Source: Candidatus Bacteroides pullicola
Lineage (GTDB): Bacteria; Bacteroidota; Bacteroidia; Bacteroidales; Bacteroidaceae
Length of the DNA stretch: 60,384 bases
Direction of reading: 5' to 3'
Assembly (NCBI GenBank): GCA_019115825.1
Contig: DXCV01000034.1
Location: 1 to 60,384, forward strand
Shown in pieces: positions 24,906-33,306 of this stretch; the first letter of the stretch is position 1; the number at the start of each line of letters is the position of its first letter. The notes under the pieces were generated by a model. That model was not told the DNA's origin. It was given only the letters and a program-made list of their open reading frames with translations, and made no database searches. A program made the translations under genes and the position numbers.

Positions 24906-25895
24906 TCAGTCCACCACCCACGCCTTATTGTGTGCCTTGGTCTTCTTGGGGTCATAGTACATCCCCGCCCGGGTGGGAATCTTCAGCACATACGTGCGCC
25001 CGCTCTTGTTCTGCAGGAAGTCGTCGCGCAGCCAGGGATTGGCATCCTTCAGCTGGGCGTAAGTGATGCCCTTTTCCTTGGCGTAGGCGGCCAGGTCGGC
25101 GATGCCCGTGGTGACGGTGTCCGTGGTGCAGGGGATGGGCGGGTAGAGGTCCCGGCGTTTCAGGAGGAAGCCGTATTGTTGGGGATTGCCGAGCACACTC
25201 TTCGCGGCCAGGAGGCGGAACATGTAGCGGGTGGTCTCCTCCACGAGCCAGAGGTCCACGGCGCGGTCCACTCCCTGTTTGGAGAGTTGCTGGGTGATGC
25301 GGGCCTGTCCGGCGTTGTAGGAAGCGGCCACGCAGAGCCAACTGCCATACTTGGCGTAGGCTTGCTTCAGGTAGTCGCAGGCGGCTTCGGTGCTCTTCTC
25401 AATGTGGTAGCGTTCATCGATGTTGGCGTTCACCTCCAGGCCGAAGTCGCGCCCCGTGCCTTTCATGAACTGCCACATCCCGGCGGCTCCGGCGCGCGAG
25501 CGGGCCAAGGGGTTGAGGCTGCTTTCGATGACAGCCAGGTACTTCAGGTCGTCCGGCAGGCCGTTCTTCTTCAGGATAGGTTCGATGATGGGGAAGTAGC
25601 GGTTGGCCCGTTTGATGGTCAGCATCGTCGAGGAGTGCATGTAGGTGAAGGCCATCAGTTCGCGGTCCATGCGTTCGCGCAGGTCGTAGCGGTCCAAGGG
25701 GATGACTTCATCGGCAAAGCGCACTTCTGCCGGCACTCGTAGGGGCACGGTAAAGGAAGAGACTTGCGACCGCACGGAGTCGCGTTCAGGGTGAAATTCG
25801 TCGTTGCTGACCAGGAAAGGAATCGTTGTGCCCACGCCAAGGGCAAGGACGGCGGTAAGGGCGGTGTACTTGAATTGGGATTTGTTCATTTTCAT
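24906..25895 (-). CDS. lytic transglycosylase (MltD/Slt-like)
   Basis: Cleaves peptidoglycan glycan strands in the periplasm. It has an N-terminal membrane or signal segment (YTALTAVLALGVGTTIPFLV), then an SLT domain at about 105-230 with catalytic E124 in AVIESSLNPLARS, and GAAGMWQFM and AASYNAGQ motifs. The C-terminal part (AAYAKEKGITYAQLKDANPWL) resembles a degenerate LysM-type region. The gene starts directly after the stop of the SDR gene (TGA-ATG), so the two form one unit. Confidence 0.9.
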   Translation of the reverse strand: MKMNKSQFKYTALTAVLALGVGTTIPFLVSNDEFHPERDSVRSQVSSFTVPLRVPAEVRFADEVIPLDRYDLRERMDRELMAFTYMHSSTMLTIKRANRYFPIIEPILKKNGLPDDLKYLAVIESSLNPLARSRAGAAGMWQFMKGTGRDFGLEVNANIDERYHIEKSTEAACDYLKQAYAKYGSWLCVAASYNAGQARITQQLSKQGVDRAVDLWLVEETTRYMFRLLAAKSVLGNPQQYGFLLKRRDLYPPIPCTTDTVTTGIADLAAYAKEKGITYAQLKDANPWLRDDFLQNKSGRTYVLKIPTRAGMYYDPKKTKAHNKAWVVD

Positions 25896-26624
25896 TCAGT
25901 TTCGTATCGGCAACCTTTCCCACACGAACCGGGGAATCAATCGCCAGAAAAATACTAATATCTTATATCTCCAGTCGATAACGCAGACGCGCTCCTTGTG
26001 CTCCAAGGCACGGACAATGCGCCGGGCCACCCGTTCGGGACGCATCAGCATGGGATAGTGCTTGTCGCCCCGGAGCAAGTCGGTGTCCACGAATCCCGGG
26101 CGGATGTCCGTGAAGCGGATGGGCAGGTGTTGCATCCGCGCCAATTGGGCCAAGGCATCAAGGTAGGTATTCTGGAAACGCTTGGTGGCGGAGTAGGCAG
26201 GTGCGGCGCCCAGTCCCTTGGTGCCCGCTATGGAGCTGATGGCGGCCAGGTGTCCTCCTCCGTGCGAGCGGAACCAGTCGTAGGCCGTGTTCACGGCGCG
26301 GATGAAGCCTGTGACGTTGGTCTCGGCCGTGCGCAACTCGATGTCCGGCGTCAGGTCCGGGTTCTGTCGGCCGATGCCCGCGCAGAGCAGGAAGAGGTCC
26401 ATGCCTCCCAGGTCTGCAATCAAGTCAAGGATTTGGCGGGGACAATCCTTCGACGTGACGTCCACTTGGCGGAACTTTGTCCGGTCGGGCGCTTCGGCCT
26501 GCAAGGCTTTCAGCAGATCTTCCCTGCGCCCTGCCACGCCCACCAGCCAGCCCTCGGCGACCAGGAGGCGGGCCACCTCGCGTCCGATGCCCGATGTGGC
26601 TCCGATGATGACGGCTCGTTTCAT
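25896..26624 (-). CDS. short-chain dehydrogenase/reductase
   Basis: A cytoplasmic NAD(P)-dependent oxidoreductase of 242 residues. The nucleotide motif GATSGIG is at residues 8-14. Catalytic residues appear as S in ISSIAG and YSATK (Y-x-x-x-K). The substrate is unknown. The longer open frame upstream would run into the promoter, so I start at 26624 (MKRAVIIGATSG). It precedes the lytic transglycosylase without a gap. Confidence 0.92.
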   Translation of the reverse strand: MKRAVIIGATSGIGREVARLLVAEGWLVGVAGRREDLLKALQAEAPDRTKFRQVDVTSKDCPRQILDLIADLGGMDLFLLCAGIGRQNPDLTPDIELRTAETNVTGFIRAVNTAYDWFRSHGGGHLAAISSIAGTKGLGAAPAYSATKRFQNTYLDALAQLARMQHLPIRFTDIRPGFVDTDLLRGDKHYPMLMRPERVARRIVRALEHKERVCVIDWRYKILVFFWRLIPRFVWERLPIRN

Positions 26625-26664
26625 ATTCTTCTGATTTAATAGTCTGTTTGGCATTATCGGGAGG

Positions 26665-26734
26665 CAAAGGTACATCATTTCTAAATAAAAAGGCTCGCGT
26701 CTCTTGCATTTTGTAGGAATATGGACTATATTTG
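26665..26734. promoter_or_regulatory. divergent promoters between the SDR and MaoC-like genes
   Basis: Minus strand: TACCTTTG at 26672-26665 serves the SDR. Plus strand: TATATTTG at 26727-26734, with a TTG 20 bp upstream at 26704-26706, serves the MaoC-like gene. Confidence 0.6.
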
Positions 26735-26805
26735 TTTCCGTTTTCCGCTTTTGCGCGAAGACAGGCTTCATGTATAATATGTATAATTAAAACCGATAGA
26801 GAAGA

Positions 26806-27273
26806 ATGGAAAAGAAAATTGTCAATTCGTACGAAGATTTCGAGAAGCTGGTAGGCCAGCAAATCGGCGTTTCCGACTATGTGGAAATCACGCAGGACCG
26901 CATCAACCTCTTTGCCGATGCCACGTCGGACCACCAGTGGATTCATGTGGACGTGGAGCGTGCCAAGGCGGAAAGCCCCTTTAAGAGTACCATCGTGCAC
27001 GGCTATCTGACGCTCTCCATGCTGCCCTACCTGTGGAACCAGATTATCGAGGTGAACAACCTGAAGATGATGATCAACTACGGCATGGAGAAGATGCGCT
27101 TCGGTCAGGCCGTCCTCTCCGGACAGCGCATCCGTCTGACTGCCTCCATGCAGTCGCTGGCCAACCTGCGCGGCGTGGCCAAGGCCGAAATCAAGTTCTC
27201 CATCGACATCGAGGGCGAGCGGAAGAAGGCACTCGAAGGTGTGGCTGTCTTCCTCTATTATTTCAACAACTGA
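26806..27273 (+). CDS. MaoC-like (R)-specific enoyl-acyl hydratase/dehydratase
   Basis: A 155-residue hot-dog-fold protein. The hydratase-2 motif is visible as DRINLFADATSDHQWIHVD, with the Asp/His pair, followed by TIVHGYLTLSML. This family hydrates enoyl-CoA or related acyl substrates; the natural substrate here is not clear. It has its own divergent promoter and no fatty-acid genes next to it. Confidence 0.88.
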   Translation: MEKKIVNSYEDFEKLVGQQIGVSDYVEITQDRINLFADATSDHQWIHVDVERAKAESPFKSTIVHGYLTLSMLPYLWNQIIEVNNLKMMINYGMEKMRFGQAVLSGQRIRLTASMQSLANLRGVAKAEIKFSIDIEGERKKALEGVAVFLYYFNN

Positions 27274-27274
27274 T

Positions 27275-27580
27275 TCAGCGGGAGCAGAACTCCTGCCACA
27301 AGTGGCGCAAGGCCGCCACGGGATGGTACCACAACATGCGGGGACCGGCATAGCGCATCACTTGGCGCATCCGTTCCCGCATGTCGCGTTTATAGCAGTG
27401 TATGGGGCAGAGGCGGCAGGTCTTTTTCTCCTCGCCGAAGGGGCAGCGGTCCAGGCGGGTGTGGGCGTATGCCAGCAATTCCCGGCACTCCGGGCACAAG
27501 TCTTGGTTCCCCTCCTTGCGGCGGCAATAGAGGCGAATCATTTGCTCGACAATGCGTTTCTCTTGGGCGATGCGGGACAT
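27275..27580 (-). CDS. YgbA-like protein (nitrous oxide-stimulated promoter family)
   Basis: A 101-residue cytoplasmic protein with two cysteine pairs, LCPECREL and CRLCPIHCYK, and a C-terminal GPRMLWYHPVAALRHL. These match the YgbA family, which was named for induction by nitrogen oxides and has been tied to nitric-oxide stress. The cysteines could bind metal. I start at MSRIAQEKRIVEQ (27580); the upstream extension lacks family likeness. Confidence 0.8.
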   Translation of the reverse strand: MSRIAQEKRIVEQMIRLYCRRKEGNQDLCPECRELLAYAHTRLDRCPFGEEKKTCRLCPIHCYKRDMRERMRQVMRYAGPRMLWYHPVAALRHLWQEFCSR

Positions 27581-27695
27581 AAGTATAAATTTTGAAGATT
27601 TAGGCGGTAAAGATAAGCCAATTCTCAACTTCAGCCTAACTAACCAGTAGTTTTTTTGCTTACCTTTGCTTCGTGAACGCTAAATACTTGCAGAT

Positions 27696-28481
27696 ATGAA
27701 GAAACTACTATTCCTTTTGGCCTCGATAATCGTTCTTTCGGGGTGTGGCACCGTCCCCTTGACCGGGCGGAAGCAGATATTGTTGGTGTCCGACCAGGAA
27801 GTGCTTTCTTCCAGCCTGACGCAGTACAAGGAATACATGCAGACGGCGCCCAAGTCCTCGTCCTCCAAGTGGGCGGCCATGGTGACGCGGGTGGGGAAGA
27901 ACATTGCCGCGGCCACCGAACGCTACTTGCGCGAGAACGGGCTGGCCAGCGAGGTGAAGAACTTCTCGTGGGAGTTCAACCTCGTGAAAGACAACCAGGT
28001 GAATGCCTTCTGTATGCCCGGCGGAAAGATTGTGGTGTACGAGGGATTGATGAACCTCGTTTCTTCGGACGACGAACTGGCCGTGGTCCTGGGCCATGAG
28101 GTGGCGCACGCCGTGGCCAAGCACAGCAACGAGCGCATGAGCCAGCAGGTGTTGGCCCAGTATGGCGCGCAGATACTCAACCGCTCCCTTTCGGAGAAGA
28201 GCACCGCCGTGCAGGCCCTGGCAGGCACGGTCTACGGCATCGGGGCGCAGGTGGGCGTGATGCTGCCTTTCTCGCGCAAGCACGAATCCGAGGCAGACTA
28301 TATGGGCCTTATCCTGATGAAGATGGCAGGCTACAATCCTGATGTGGCCGTGACCTTCTGGCAGAAGATGTCCGCAGGCACCACGGGCTCCGTCCCTGCC
28401 TTGCTGAGCACGCACCCCAGCGACGCACAGCGCATCCGGGACATCCAAAAGGCGTTGCCGGCCATCAAGGCGAAGTACTGA
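27696..28481 (+). CDS. M48-family zinc metalloprotease lipoprotein
   Basis: A 261-residue protein with a lipoprotein signal ending LSGC (C17) and the zinc motif H134-E-V-A-H138, plus the third ligand in SEADYMGL. It resembles periplasmic BepA/YcaL/LoiP-type proteases involved in outer-membrane protein quality control. No acidic export signal follows the cysteine (GTVPLTG), so it should face the periplasm. A TACCTTTG -7 box is at 27661-27668. Confidence 0.92.
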   Translation: MKKLLFLLASIIVLSGCGTVPLTGRKQILLVSDQEVLSSSLTQYKEYMQTAPKSSSSKWAAMVTRVGKNIAAATERYLRENGLASEVKNFSWEFNLVKDNQVNAFCMPGGKIVVYEGLMNLVSSDDELAVVLGHEVAHAVAKHSNERMSQQVLAQYGAQILNRSLSEKSTAVQALAGTVYGIGAQVGVMLPFSRKHESEADYMGLILMKMAGYNPDVAVTFWQKMSAGTTGSVPALLSTHPSDAQRIRDIQKALPAIKAKY

Positions 28482-30086
28482 TTAGATGAAAGGTGCTTTG
28501 ACTTGAAACGTCATCCGCTCTCCCGTCACCGGGTGCGTGAACTCCAACCGCTCGGCATGCAGGCAGAGCCTTTCGGCAGGAGTGCCATAGAGCGCGTCGC
28601 TTACGATGGGGCAGTGCAGTCCCAGGGGATGTGCGGCGTGTACACGAAGTTGATGGGTGCGCCCCGTTTGCGGATAGAAGGCAACGAGGGTGCGCCCGTC
28701 TTTTCTTTCCAACACTTCATAATCGGTGAGGGCAGGCTTGCCATGTTCCTTGTCTACTACCTGGCGGGGACGGTCGTGCAGGTCGGGCCGCAGGGGGAGG
28801 TCGATGCTTCCGCGGTCATGGGGCACGATGCCTTCCAGTAGGGCGATGTATCGTTTGCGGATGAGGCGTTGCTCGAATTGGGTCTGGAGGCATTGGTGCG
28901 CCTCCTTGGTCTTGGCGATGAGCAGCAGGCCGGAGGTATCCATATCCAGCCGATGCACGTTCAATGCTTGGGGCAGGCGGGCCTGCATCAGGGCTTGTAC
29001 GGAAGTGCTGTCCTCCTTGCCGGGTACGGAGAGCAGACCAGACGGCTTGTTGACCACCACCAGGGCATCGTCCTCGTACACAATCTCCAACTCCTTTTCC
29101 TTGTCGTTCTTCCGGGCTAAGGGATTCTCCTCCACGTCCAGTCCCTGCAACATGTGGCGCAGGATGGGACCGCACTTGCCCGTGCAAGACGGATAGTAGT
29201 GCCCTTGCCTTCGCACTTCGGTCTGCGAGGGCTTGCCCCACCAGAACTCGGCCATGACCAAAGGCTTCCAGCCATGCAGGTAGGCGTATTGCAACAGCTT
29301 GGGAGCCGCACATTCGCCCGCTCCGGCCGGGGGAATGCGTTGCACGGTGTCGGCAAACAGTTCGCACAGATCCTTGACTTCCCCCCGGTAGTTCAGCATA
29401 CGGAATTGCCGGAAGAGGCGCAGTTGCAGGTCGGCAGAGCGTGTCTTGCGCTCGTGCTTCAAGGCTAGCACCTTTGCTTCATGGGCTTCCATGTGCCAGC
29501 GGAGTGTATCCAACTGTTCTTTCCAACGGTGTTCCAACCGCTTATATTCGGCTTTCTGGAACTGGCTTTCGCGGATGAGGGCATCGGCTTCTTCCGGGGT
29601 GAGGGTGGAGGAACGGCGTCGTTCCTCACGTTGTGCCTTGGCGGTTTTCAGGGCTTGGCGGGCGTTGTCCAAGGCAACTTGTGCTTCGGCCTCTGCTTGT
29701 CGGAAGGTTTCTTTCTGTTGCAGGTAGTTCGGGTCTTGCTCCAGCTGCGTGATGCGGACATTCATCGCGGAGATTTCTGCCTCTTCCTGCTTGAAGAACC
29801 CGTCGGGCTGTAAGAGATCATAGACCGGTGGCACGAAGAAAGGAATCTTGTTTTCTCCTGCCAGGATGCCAGAGAAGGCGGCCAGATACCCCAGTTGGCC
29901 TTCAGTGGTCTGCACCACCAGCACGCCGAACATCTTCCCTTCGCCCCATTCGGGATGTTGCGCCAGATACTGTTGCACCTCTTCCGCCGCCCGAACGCAT
30001 AGCGGGTGTGGCGTGTAGCAGAAAGGATAGGTGAAGCGTGCGGGCAGGGGAATGCTGCTGATGTCGCTATGGAAGGGATGTAGCAT
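28482..30086 (-). CDS. RluA-family pseudouridine synthase with long N-terminal extension
   Basis: The C-terminal 200 residues are an RluA-type synthase that isomerises uridine in RNA, with catalytic D381 in HRLDMDTSG and the RTHQLRVH motif. Ahead of it lies an unusual 330-residue part: a domain (1-100) with GVLVVQTTEGQLGYLAAFSG, a charged coiled coil (100-225), and a conserved-looking segment AAPKLLQYAYLHGWKPL followed by YYPSCTGKCGPILRHML. Typical RluA proteins are about 220-330 residues. The extension is seen in Bacteroidetes but its role is not known to me. The gene converges on the M48 protease with no gap. Confidence 0.88.
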   Translation of the reverse strand: MLHPFHSDISSIPLPARFTYPFCYTPHPLCVRAAEEVQQYLAQHPEWGEGKMFGVLVVQTTEGQLGYLAAFSGILAGENKIPFFVPPVYDLLQPDGFFKQEEAEISAMNVRITQLEQDPNYLQQKETFRQAEAEAQVALDNARQALKTAKAQREERRRSSTLTPEEADALIRESQFQKAEYKRLEHRWKEQLDTLRWHMEAHEAKVLALKHERKTRSADLQLRLFRQFRMLNYRGEVKDLCELFADTVQRIPPAGAGECAAPKLLQYAYLHGWKPLVMAEFWWGKPSQTEVRRQGHYYPSCTGKCGPILRHMLQGLDVEENPLARKNDKEKELEIVYEDDALVVVNKPSGLLSVPGKEDSTSVQALMQARLPQALNVHRLDMDTSGLLLIAKTKEAHQCLQTQFEQRLIRKRYIALLEGIVPHDRGSIDLPLRPDLHDRPRQVVDKEHGKPALTDYEVLERKDGRTLVAFYPQTGRTHQLRVHAAHPLGLHCPIVSDALYGTPAERLCLHAERLEFTHPVTGERMTFQVKAPFI

Positions 30087-30088
30087 GG

Positions 30089-30409
30089 CTATTTCAAGGA
30101 ATCAGCAAGGAAGTTAGGTTCGCGACGAGTATCCCAAATGTCAACAATCCATACCATGTCTTTACTTTCTATATACTTATATATTAGTTTATAGTGCTCG
30201 TGAATAACAAGGCTACGGTATGCAGGAAAACGATTTTGCAGAAGTGGTTCTTGGGGTCCTAAATACGGGGAGACAGCCAAGAGAGCCGTATGCTCTTTTA
30301 TACGGCGGTACATCCGTTGGGCAGCAGCTTTACCCCACATTGTTGCGCCGTATTCCAATATTTTTTTACGGCTATGTCTAGCTTGTGAGTCCCATTTTAT
30401 TGTAGCCAT
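30089..30409 (-). CDS. RelE/ParE-type toxin
   Basis: A 106-residue basic protein with the RelE/ParE fold pattern: KWDSQARHSRKKILEYGA, FPAYRSLVIHEHYKLIYKY, then MVWIVDIWDTRREP. ParE-like members poison gyrase and RelE-like members cleave mRNA; the sequence does not decide between these. Its start overlaps the end of the antitoxin gene by 13 bp, the standard layout of a type II pair. Confidence 0.85.
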   Translation of the reverse strand: MATIKWDSQARHSRKKILEYGATMWGKAAAQRMYRRIKEHTALLAVSPYLGPQEPLLQNRFPAYRSLVIHEHYKLIYKYIESKDMVWIVDIWDTRREPNFLADSLK

Positions 30410-30648
30410 GGCAATTCTTCCAATAGTTCCTGCTCTGCTTGTTCATCACTAAGCCCCCAATCTCCGCATTGGGCTCTTTTTTCTGCTTGAAGAATATGGT
30501 TCTCCATTTCTTCTACAGTGTATTGGCATGGGGCATAGGATTCTGATTGGGCTTCTTCAATCAGTCTTTCGCCCAGCCAGCGCTTGTTGTCTGCGTTTAG
30601 AGGTTGTAACATCTTCAAGATGTATTCCATAGATAAAGTTACGTTCAT
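30397..30648 (-). CDS. antitoxin of the RelE/ParE pair
   Basis: An 83-residue acidic protein (MNVTLSMEYILKMLQPLNAD) encoded first, overlapping the toxin. Its C-terminus is strongly acidic and would wrap the toxin. A clear DNA-binding motif is not obvious. A TACCTTTG -7 box on the minus strand (30685-30678) lies 30 bp upstream. Confidence 0.75.
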   Translation of the reverse strand: MNVTLSMEYILKMLQPLNADNKRWLGERLIEEAQSESYAPCQYTVEEMENHILQAEKRAQCGDWGLSDEQAEQELLEELPWLQ

Positions 30649-30723
30649 CTGTTTATCGGTTAAGGAGTTGGATAGTGCAAAGGTAGGTATAATTTCTTTC
30701 TTTGTATTTGTGTACTTGGAAAA

Positions 30724-32037
30724 TTATGCTTTGTCAGTAGTCTTTTTCCGGTAATACTCTTCTACTAAGTCGCACGCTGTTTGCAGGCCGATGCTTCCGG
30801 TGTTGAGCATCAAGTCGTATCGGTGTGGGTCTCCCCATTTCTCGCCGGTGTAGTATTCGTAGTGGGCGATGCGGTTGCGGTTGACGTGGGCTATCTCGGC
30901 ACGAGCCTTGTCTGCCGGCACACTATATTCCGTGGTGCAGCGTTGGTAGGCACTCTCCCGGTCGGAATAGCAGAAAACCTTGATGAGGCTGGGAGCGTTT
31001 TGCAGGATGTAATCTGCACAACGTCCCACGATGATGCAGGGCTCCTTGGAGGCTTGTTCGCGGATGATGTTGCTCTCTGCCAGGAACAGCACGTCGTCTG
31101 GCGACAGGCTCTGTTGGCGGGAAGATTCGTTACCGTCCGTCAGAATGCACTTTAGCCAAAAGGAAGGGATGGATTGCTCGTTGCGGCGGATATATGCTTC
31201 ATCGATGCCGCTCTTTTCTGCTGCCAGGTGAATGAACTCCTTGTCATAGAGACGGATGCCCAGCCGCTTGGCCAGCATTTCGCCCAGCAAGTGTCCGCCG
31301 CTGCCGAATTCACGGGCAATGGTGATGACCGTGTGGGGCGTAGGGATGGAGTTGGTGTCCGTCTGTACAGTTGGCACTTTCGGGGCTGTTATCCAAGCAT
31401 CGATGAAGCGATACCACGGACTGACGAAATGGACAATGGGACCTACCAGCAGGGCAGCGATTACTGTACCTTCGCGCACTCCGTACAGTCCGCCCATGAA
31501 GCAGAAGGACAGGATGACGGCAATGGCCACCAATGACCAATCGAAGCCCAGCTTCATGTAGCCGAAGTCCTTGCGGAAATGTTTGGACAGCACCCGCACA
31601 AAGTATTCGCCCGCCATCATGGCCACGTCTGCTTTTACTTTCAGCGCGATGCCGAGGGCCAGGATGAGGCAGCCAATCAGCAGGTTGGCCATCTGGCTGA
31701 TGTAGTCCACAGGGTTCAAGTCGCGGATGATGTACATGCACAGGTCGATGCACAGGCCGAAGAAGAAGGTGATGACTACTTGCGAGAGATATATGCGAAG
31801 GTCTTCCCGGACCTGTCGGCGCGTCATGAAAGGGAGCTCCAGCAAGACAAACAGCAGGTTGAGGACGATGGTCCATTGGCCCATGGTGAGCGGAGTGAAC
31901 ATACTGGCCACGTAGGTGACACTGGTGATGGGCGAGGTGCCCAAAGCCGCCTTGGTGATGTAGGCGATGCCCATGGCGTTGACAAACAGGGTAATGGCGA
32001 ATAGCAGATATCGCCGGAAAAGATATTTGTTCAGCAT
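30724..32037 (-). CDS. YczE/YitT-like membrane domain fused to cytidylate-kinase-like domain
   Basis: A 437-residue fusion. Residues 1-220 form five to six membrane helices of the YczE/DUF6198 type (NAMGIAYITKAALGTSPITS is characteristic). Residues 235-437 read as a cytidylate-kinase-like protein with P-loop-like REFGSGGHLLGEMLAKRLG, LYDKEFIHLAAEKSG and IIVGRCADYIL. The two parts are normally separate proteins in most bacteria. The fusion would place a nucleotide-kinase-like domain on the inner face of the membrane; its substrate and role are unknown. A TATCTTTG -7 box lies at 32087-32080 on the minus strand. Confidence 0.85.
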   Translation of the reverse strand: MLNKYLFRRYLLFAITLFVNAMGIAYITKAALGTSPITSVTYVASMFTPLTMGQWTIVLNLLFVLLELPFMTRRQVREDLRIYLSQVVITFFFGLCIDLCMYIIRDLNPVDYISQMANLLIGCLILALGIALKVKADVAMMAGEYFVRVLSKHFRKDFGYMKLGFDWSLVAIAVILSFCFMGGLYGVREGTVIAALLVGPIVHFVSPWYRFIDAWITAPKVPTVQTDTNSIPTPHTVITIAREFGSGGHLLGEMLAKRLGIRLYDKEFIHLAAEKSGIDEAYIRRNEQSIPSFWLKCILTDGNESSRQQSLSPDDVLFLAESNIIREQASKEPCIIVGRCADYILQNAPSLIKVFCYSDRESAYQRCTTEYSVPADKARAEIAHVNRNRIAHYEYYTGEKWGDPHRYDLMLNTGSIGLQTACDLVEEYYRKKTTDKA

Positions 32038-32119
32038 ACTTAGGAATTTAATCAGTCTGCGCTTTCGTCAAAGCGCGTGCAAAGATACTGATTTTTCCAT
32101 CAAGTTGTTCCTGTAAAGT

Positions 32120-32163
32120 GCGGCGCAGGCTTCCCGGTATATTCTTGGGGAGGTCTGCGCCGC
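32120..32163 (-). terminator. strong hairpin after the 60-residue gene
   Basis: GCGGCGCAG (32120-32128) pairs perfectly with CTGCGCCGC (32155-32163), with an inner CTTCCC/GGGGAG extension. No T run follows on the minus strand, so it may be a processing or attenuating hairpin instead of a terminator. Confidence 0.5.
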
Positions 32164-32171
32164 ATCGCTTG

Positions 32172-32354
32172 TCAGCGTTCTTCTTCCTCTTCTTCCTCGA
32201 TGAAGTCCGCATCGTCAGGGTGCGGTGGAAGTACCGGTTCTGGCTGTCGTGGGACGGCCTTCTTGTTTTTCTTGCCATACTTGCGTTCCCACTCCCAAGC
32301 TGCTTTCTTGGTCTGGTAGTCTTCGTACTGCTTTTCAAGGTAGTTGTCTGCCAT
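32172..32354 (-). CDS. small acidic-tailed conserved protein
   Basis: A 60-residue protein starting MADNYLEKQYEDYQTKKAAW, with a basic middle (RKYGKKNKKAVPRQ) and a C-terminus of aspartate and glutamate (DDADFIEEEEEEER). There is no membrane segment. Small proteins with a DNYLEK start are familiar from Bacteroidales and have no assigned function. A longer overlapping frame (32048-32338) on the same strand is less convincing. Confidence 0.6.
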   Translation of the reverse strand: MADNYLEKQYEDYQTKKAAWEWERKYGKKNKKAVPRQPEPVLPPHPDDADFIEEEEEEER

Positions 32355-32392
32355 AGTCCGTAATGTTTAAAGGGTTATACAAAAGTGTGTCT

Positions 32393-33070
32393 TTATAGCT
32401 CGTTTCGCGTGAAAGCGATGGCGCGGTTGATATATTCAATGAACGGGTAGGTTGTTCGGAATAACTCCACGGTCCGCTCCAGCAGATGGTCGGCCAAGGC
32501 AAAGGTCTTGCCGGGCGAACTTACCAGGCAATACGTCCGGTATTTCAGATACTCCGAGCAGGCGGCATCTTTGGGGAATCCGTTGGGCACTCGCTTCAGC
32601 TTGCCTTCCTCTTCCAACCGGAAGTCCGGGGCTTGGCGCAGCGTCTGCTCAAAGTCCCCGTCGCCGTTGCAGATGTCCTCGCGCAGGGTGCGGAGTGCTT
32701 GTGGCTCCATGCAGTAGTGCCCGGAGGCCAGCATGGTGCCTGCATCATAACCTTCTTCCTCCGGTCCCACCTGGAAGTAGTAGCCCGCATAGCCCGACTT
32801 CTTTCCCTCCGGGCAGATGAAAGCACCGAGATGCGTCTTGTAGGGTCGCTTGTCCGACGAGAAACGGGTATCGCGATAGATGCGGTACGTACAATCCTTG
32901 ACTGTCAGGTTCTTGATGCTATCGTCGAAAGCGGCGATGCCCGCGATGAGTTGTCCGGCAAAGTCATCAAACTTGGCCTGTGCCGCGCGATATTCATCCT
33001 TGTGGGCGTTGAACCATTCGCGGTTGTTGTTACGCTCCAACTCTTCGAGGAATCCTATAACTTCTTTCAT
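32393..33070 (-). CDS. DUF2461 (TIGR02453) family protein
   Basis: A 225-residue cytoplasmic protein with the family pattern: FLEELERNNNREWFNAHKDEY near the start, then CTYRIYRDTRFSSDKRPYKT and a GYYFQVGPEE segment. The family is widespread with no settled function. A TACATTTG -7 box (33104-33097, minus strand) precedes it. Confidence 0.85.
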   Translation of the reverse strand: MKEVIGFLEELERNNNREWFNAHKDEYRAAQAKFDDFAGQLIAGIAAFDDSIKNLTVKDCTYRIYRDTRFSSDKRPYKTHLGAFICPEGKKSGYAGYYFQVGPEEEGYDAGTMLASGHYCMEPQALRTLREDICNGDGDFEQTLRQAPDFRLEEEGKLKRVPNGFPKDAACSEYLKYRTYCLVSSPGKTFALADHLLERTVELFRTTYPFIEYINRAIAFTRNEL

Positions 33071-33243
33071 ATCTCAAGCATTTAGGTTGGTAAATGCAAA
33101 TGTAGGAAATAAATCTGGGACTTGGGCAAATTCCTTGGGCATTTTTCTTTGCCACCTGATTTTATCAAGTCTGGCGTGGCGATGGCAAAGAGGCACTTTG
33201 GCGCGCTTAAAGAGGACTTTTGGCAACTGCAAAGTTATTATAA

Positions 33244-33276
33244 GAAAAGAGGGATACCCCACATAAGGCATCCCTC
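33244..33276 (-). terminator. terminator of the beta-helix lipoprotein gene
   Basis: On the minus strand GAGGGATGCC and GGTATCCCTC enclose a short loop, followed by TTTTCTTA. It lies 31 bp past the lipoprotein stop. Confidence 0.75.
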
Positions 33277-33306
33277 TTCTTATTCTTATATCAGACAAGT
33301 CTTTTA

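Noticed and set aside
32048..32338. Minus-strand frame of 96 codons overlapping the 60-residue gene
   Set aside because: Basic low-complexity product that runs through the strong hairpin at 32120-32163; the 60-residue frame has the better start and composition.
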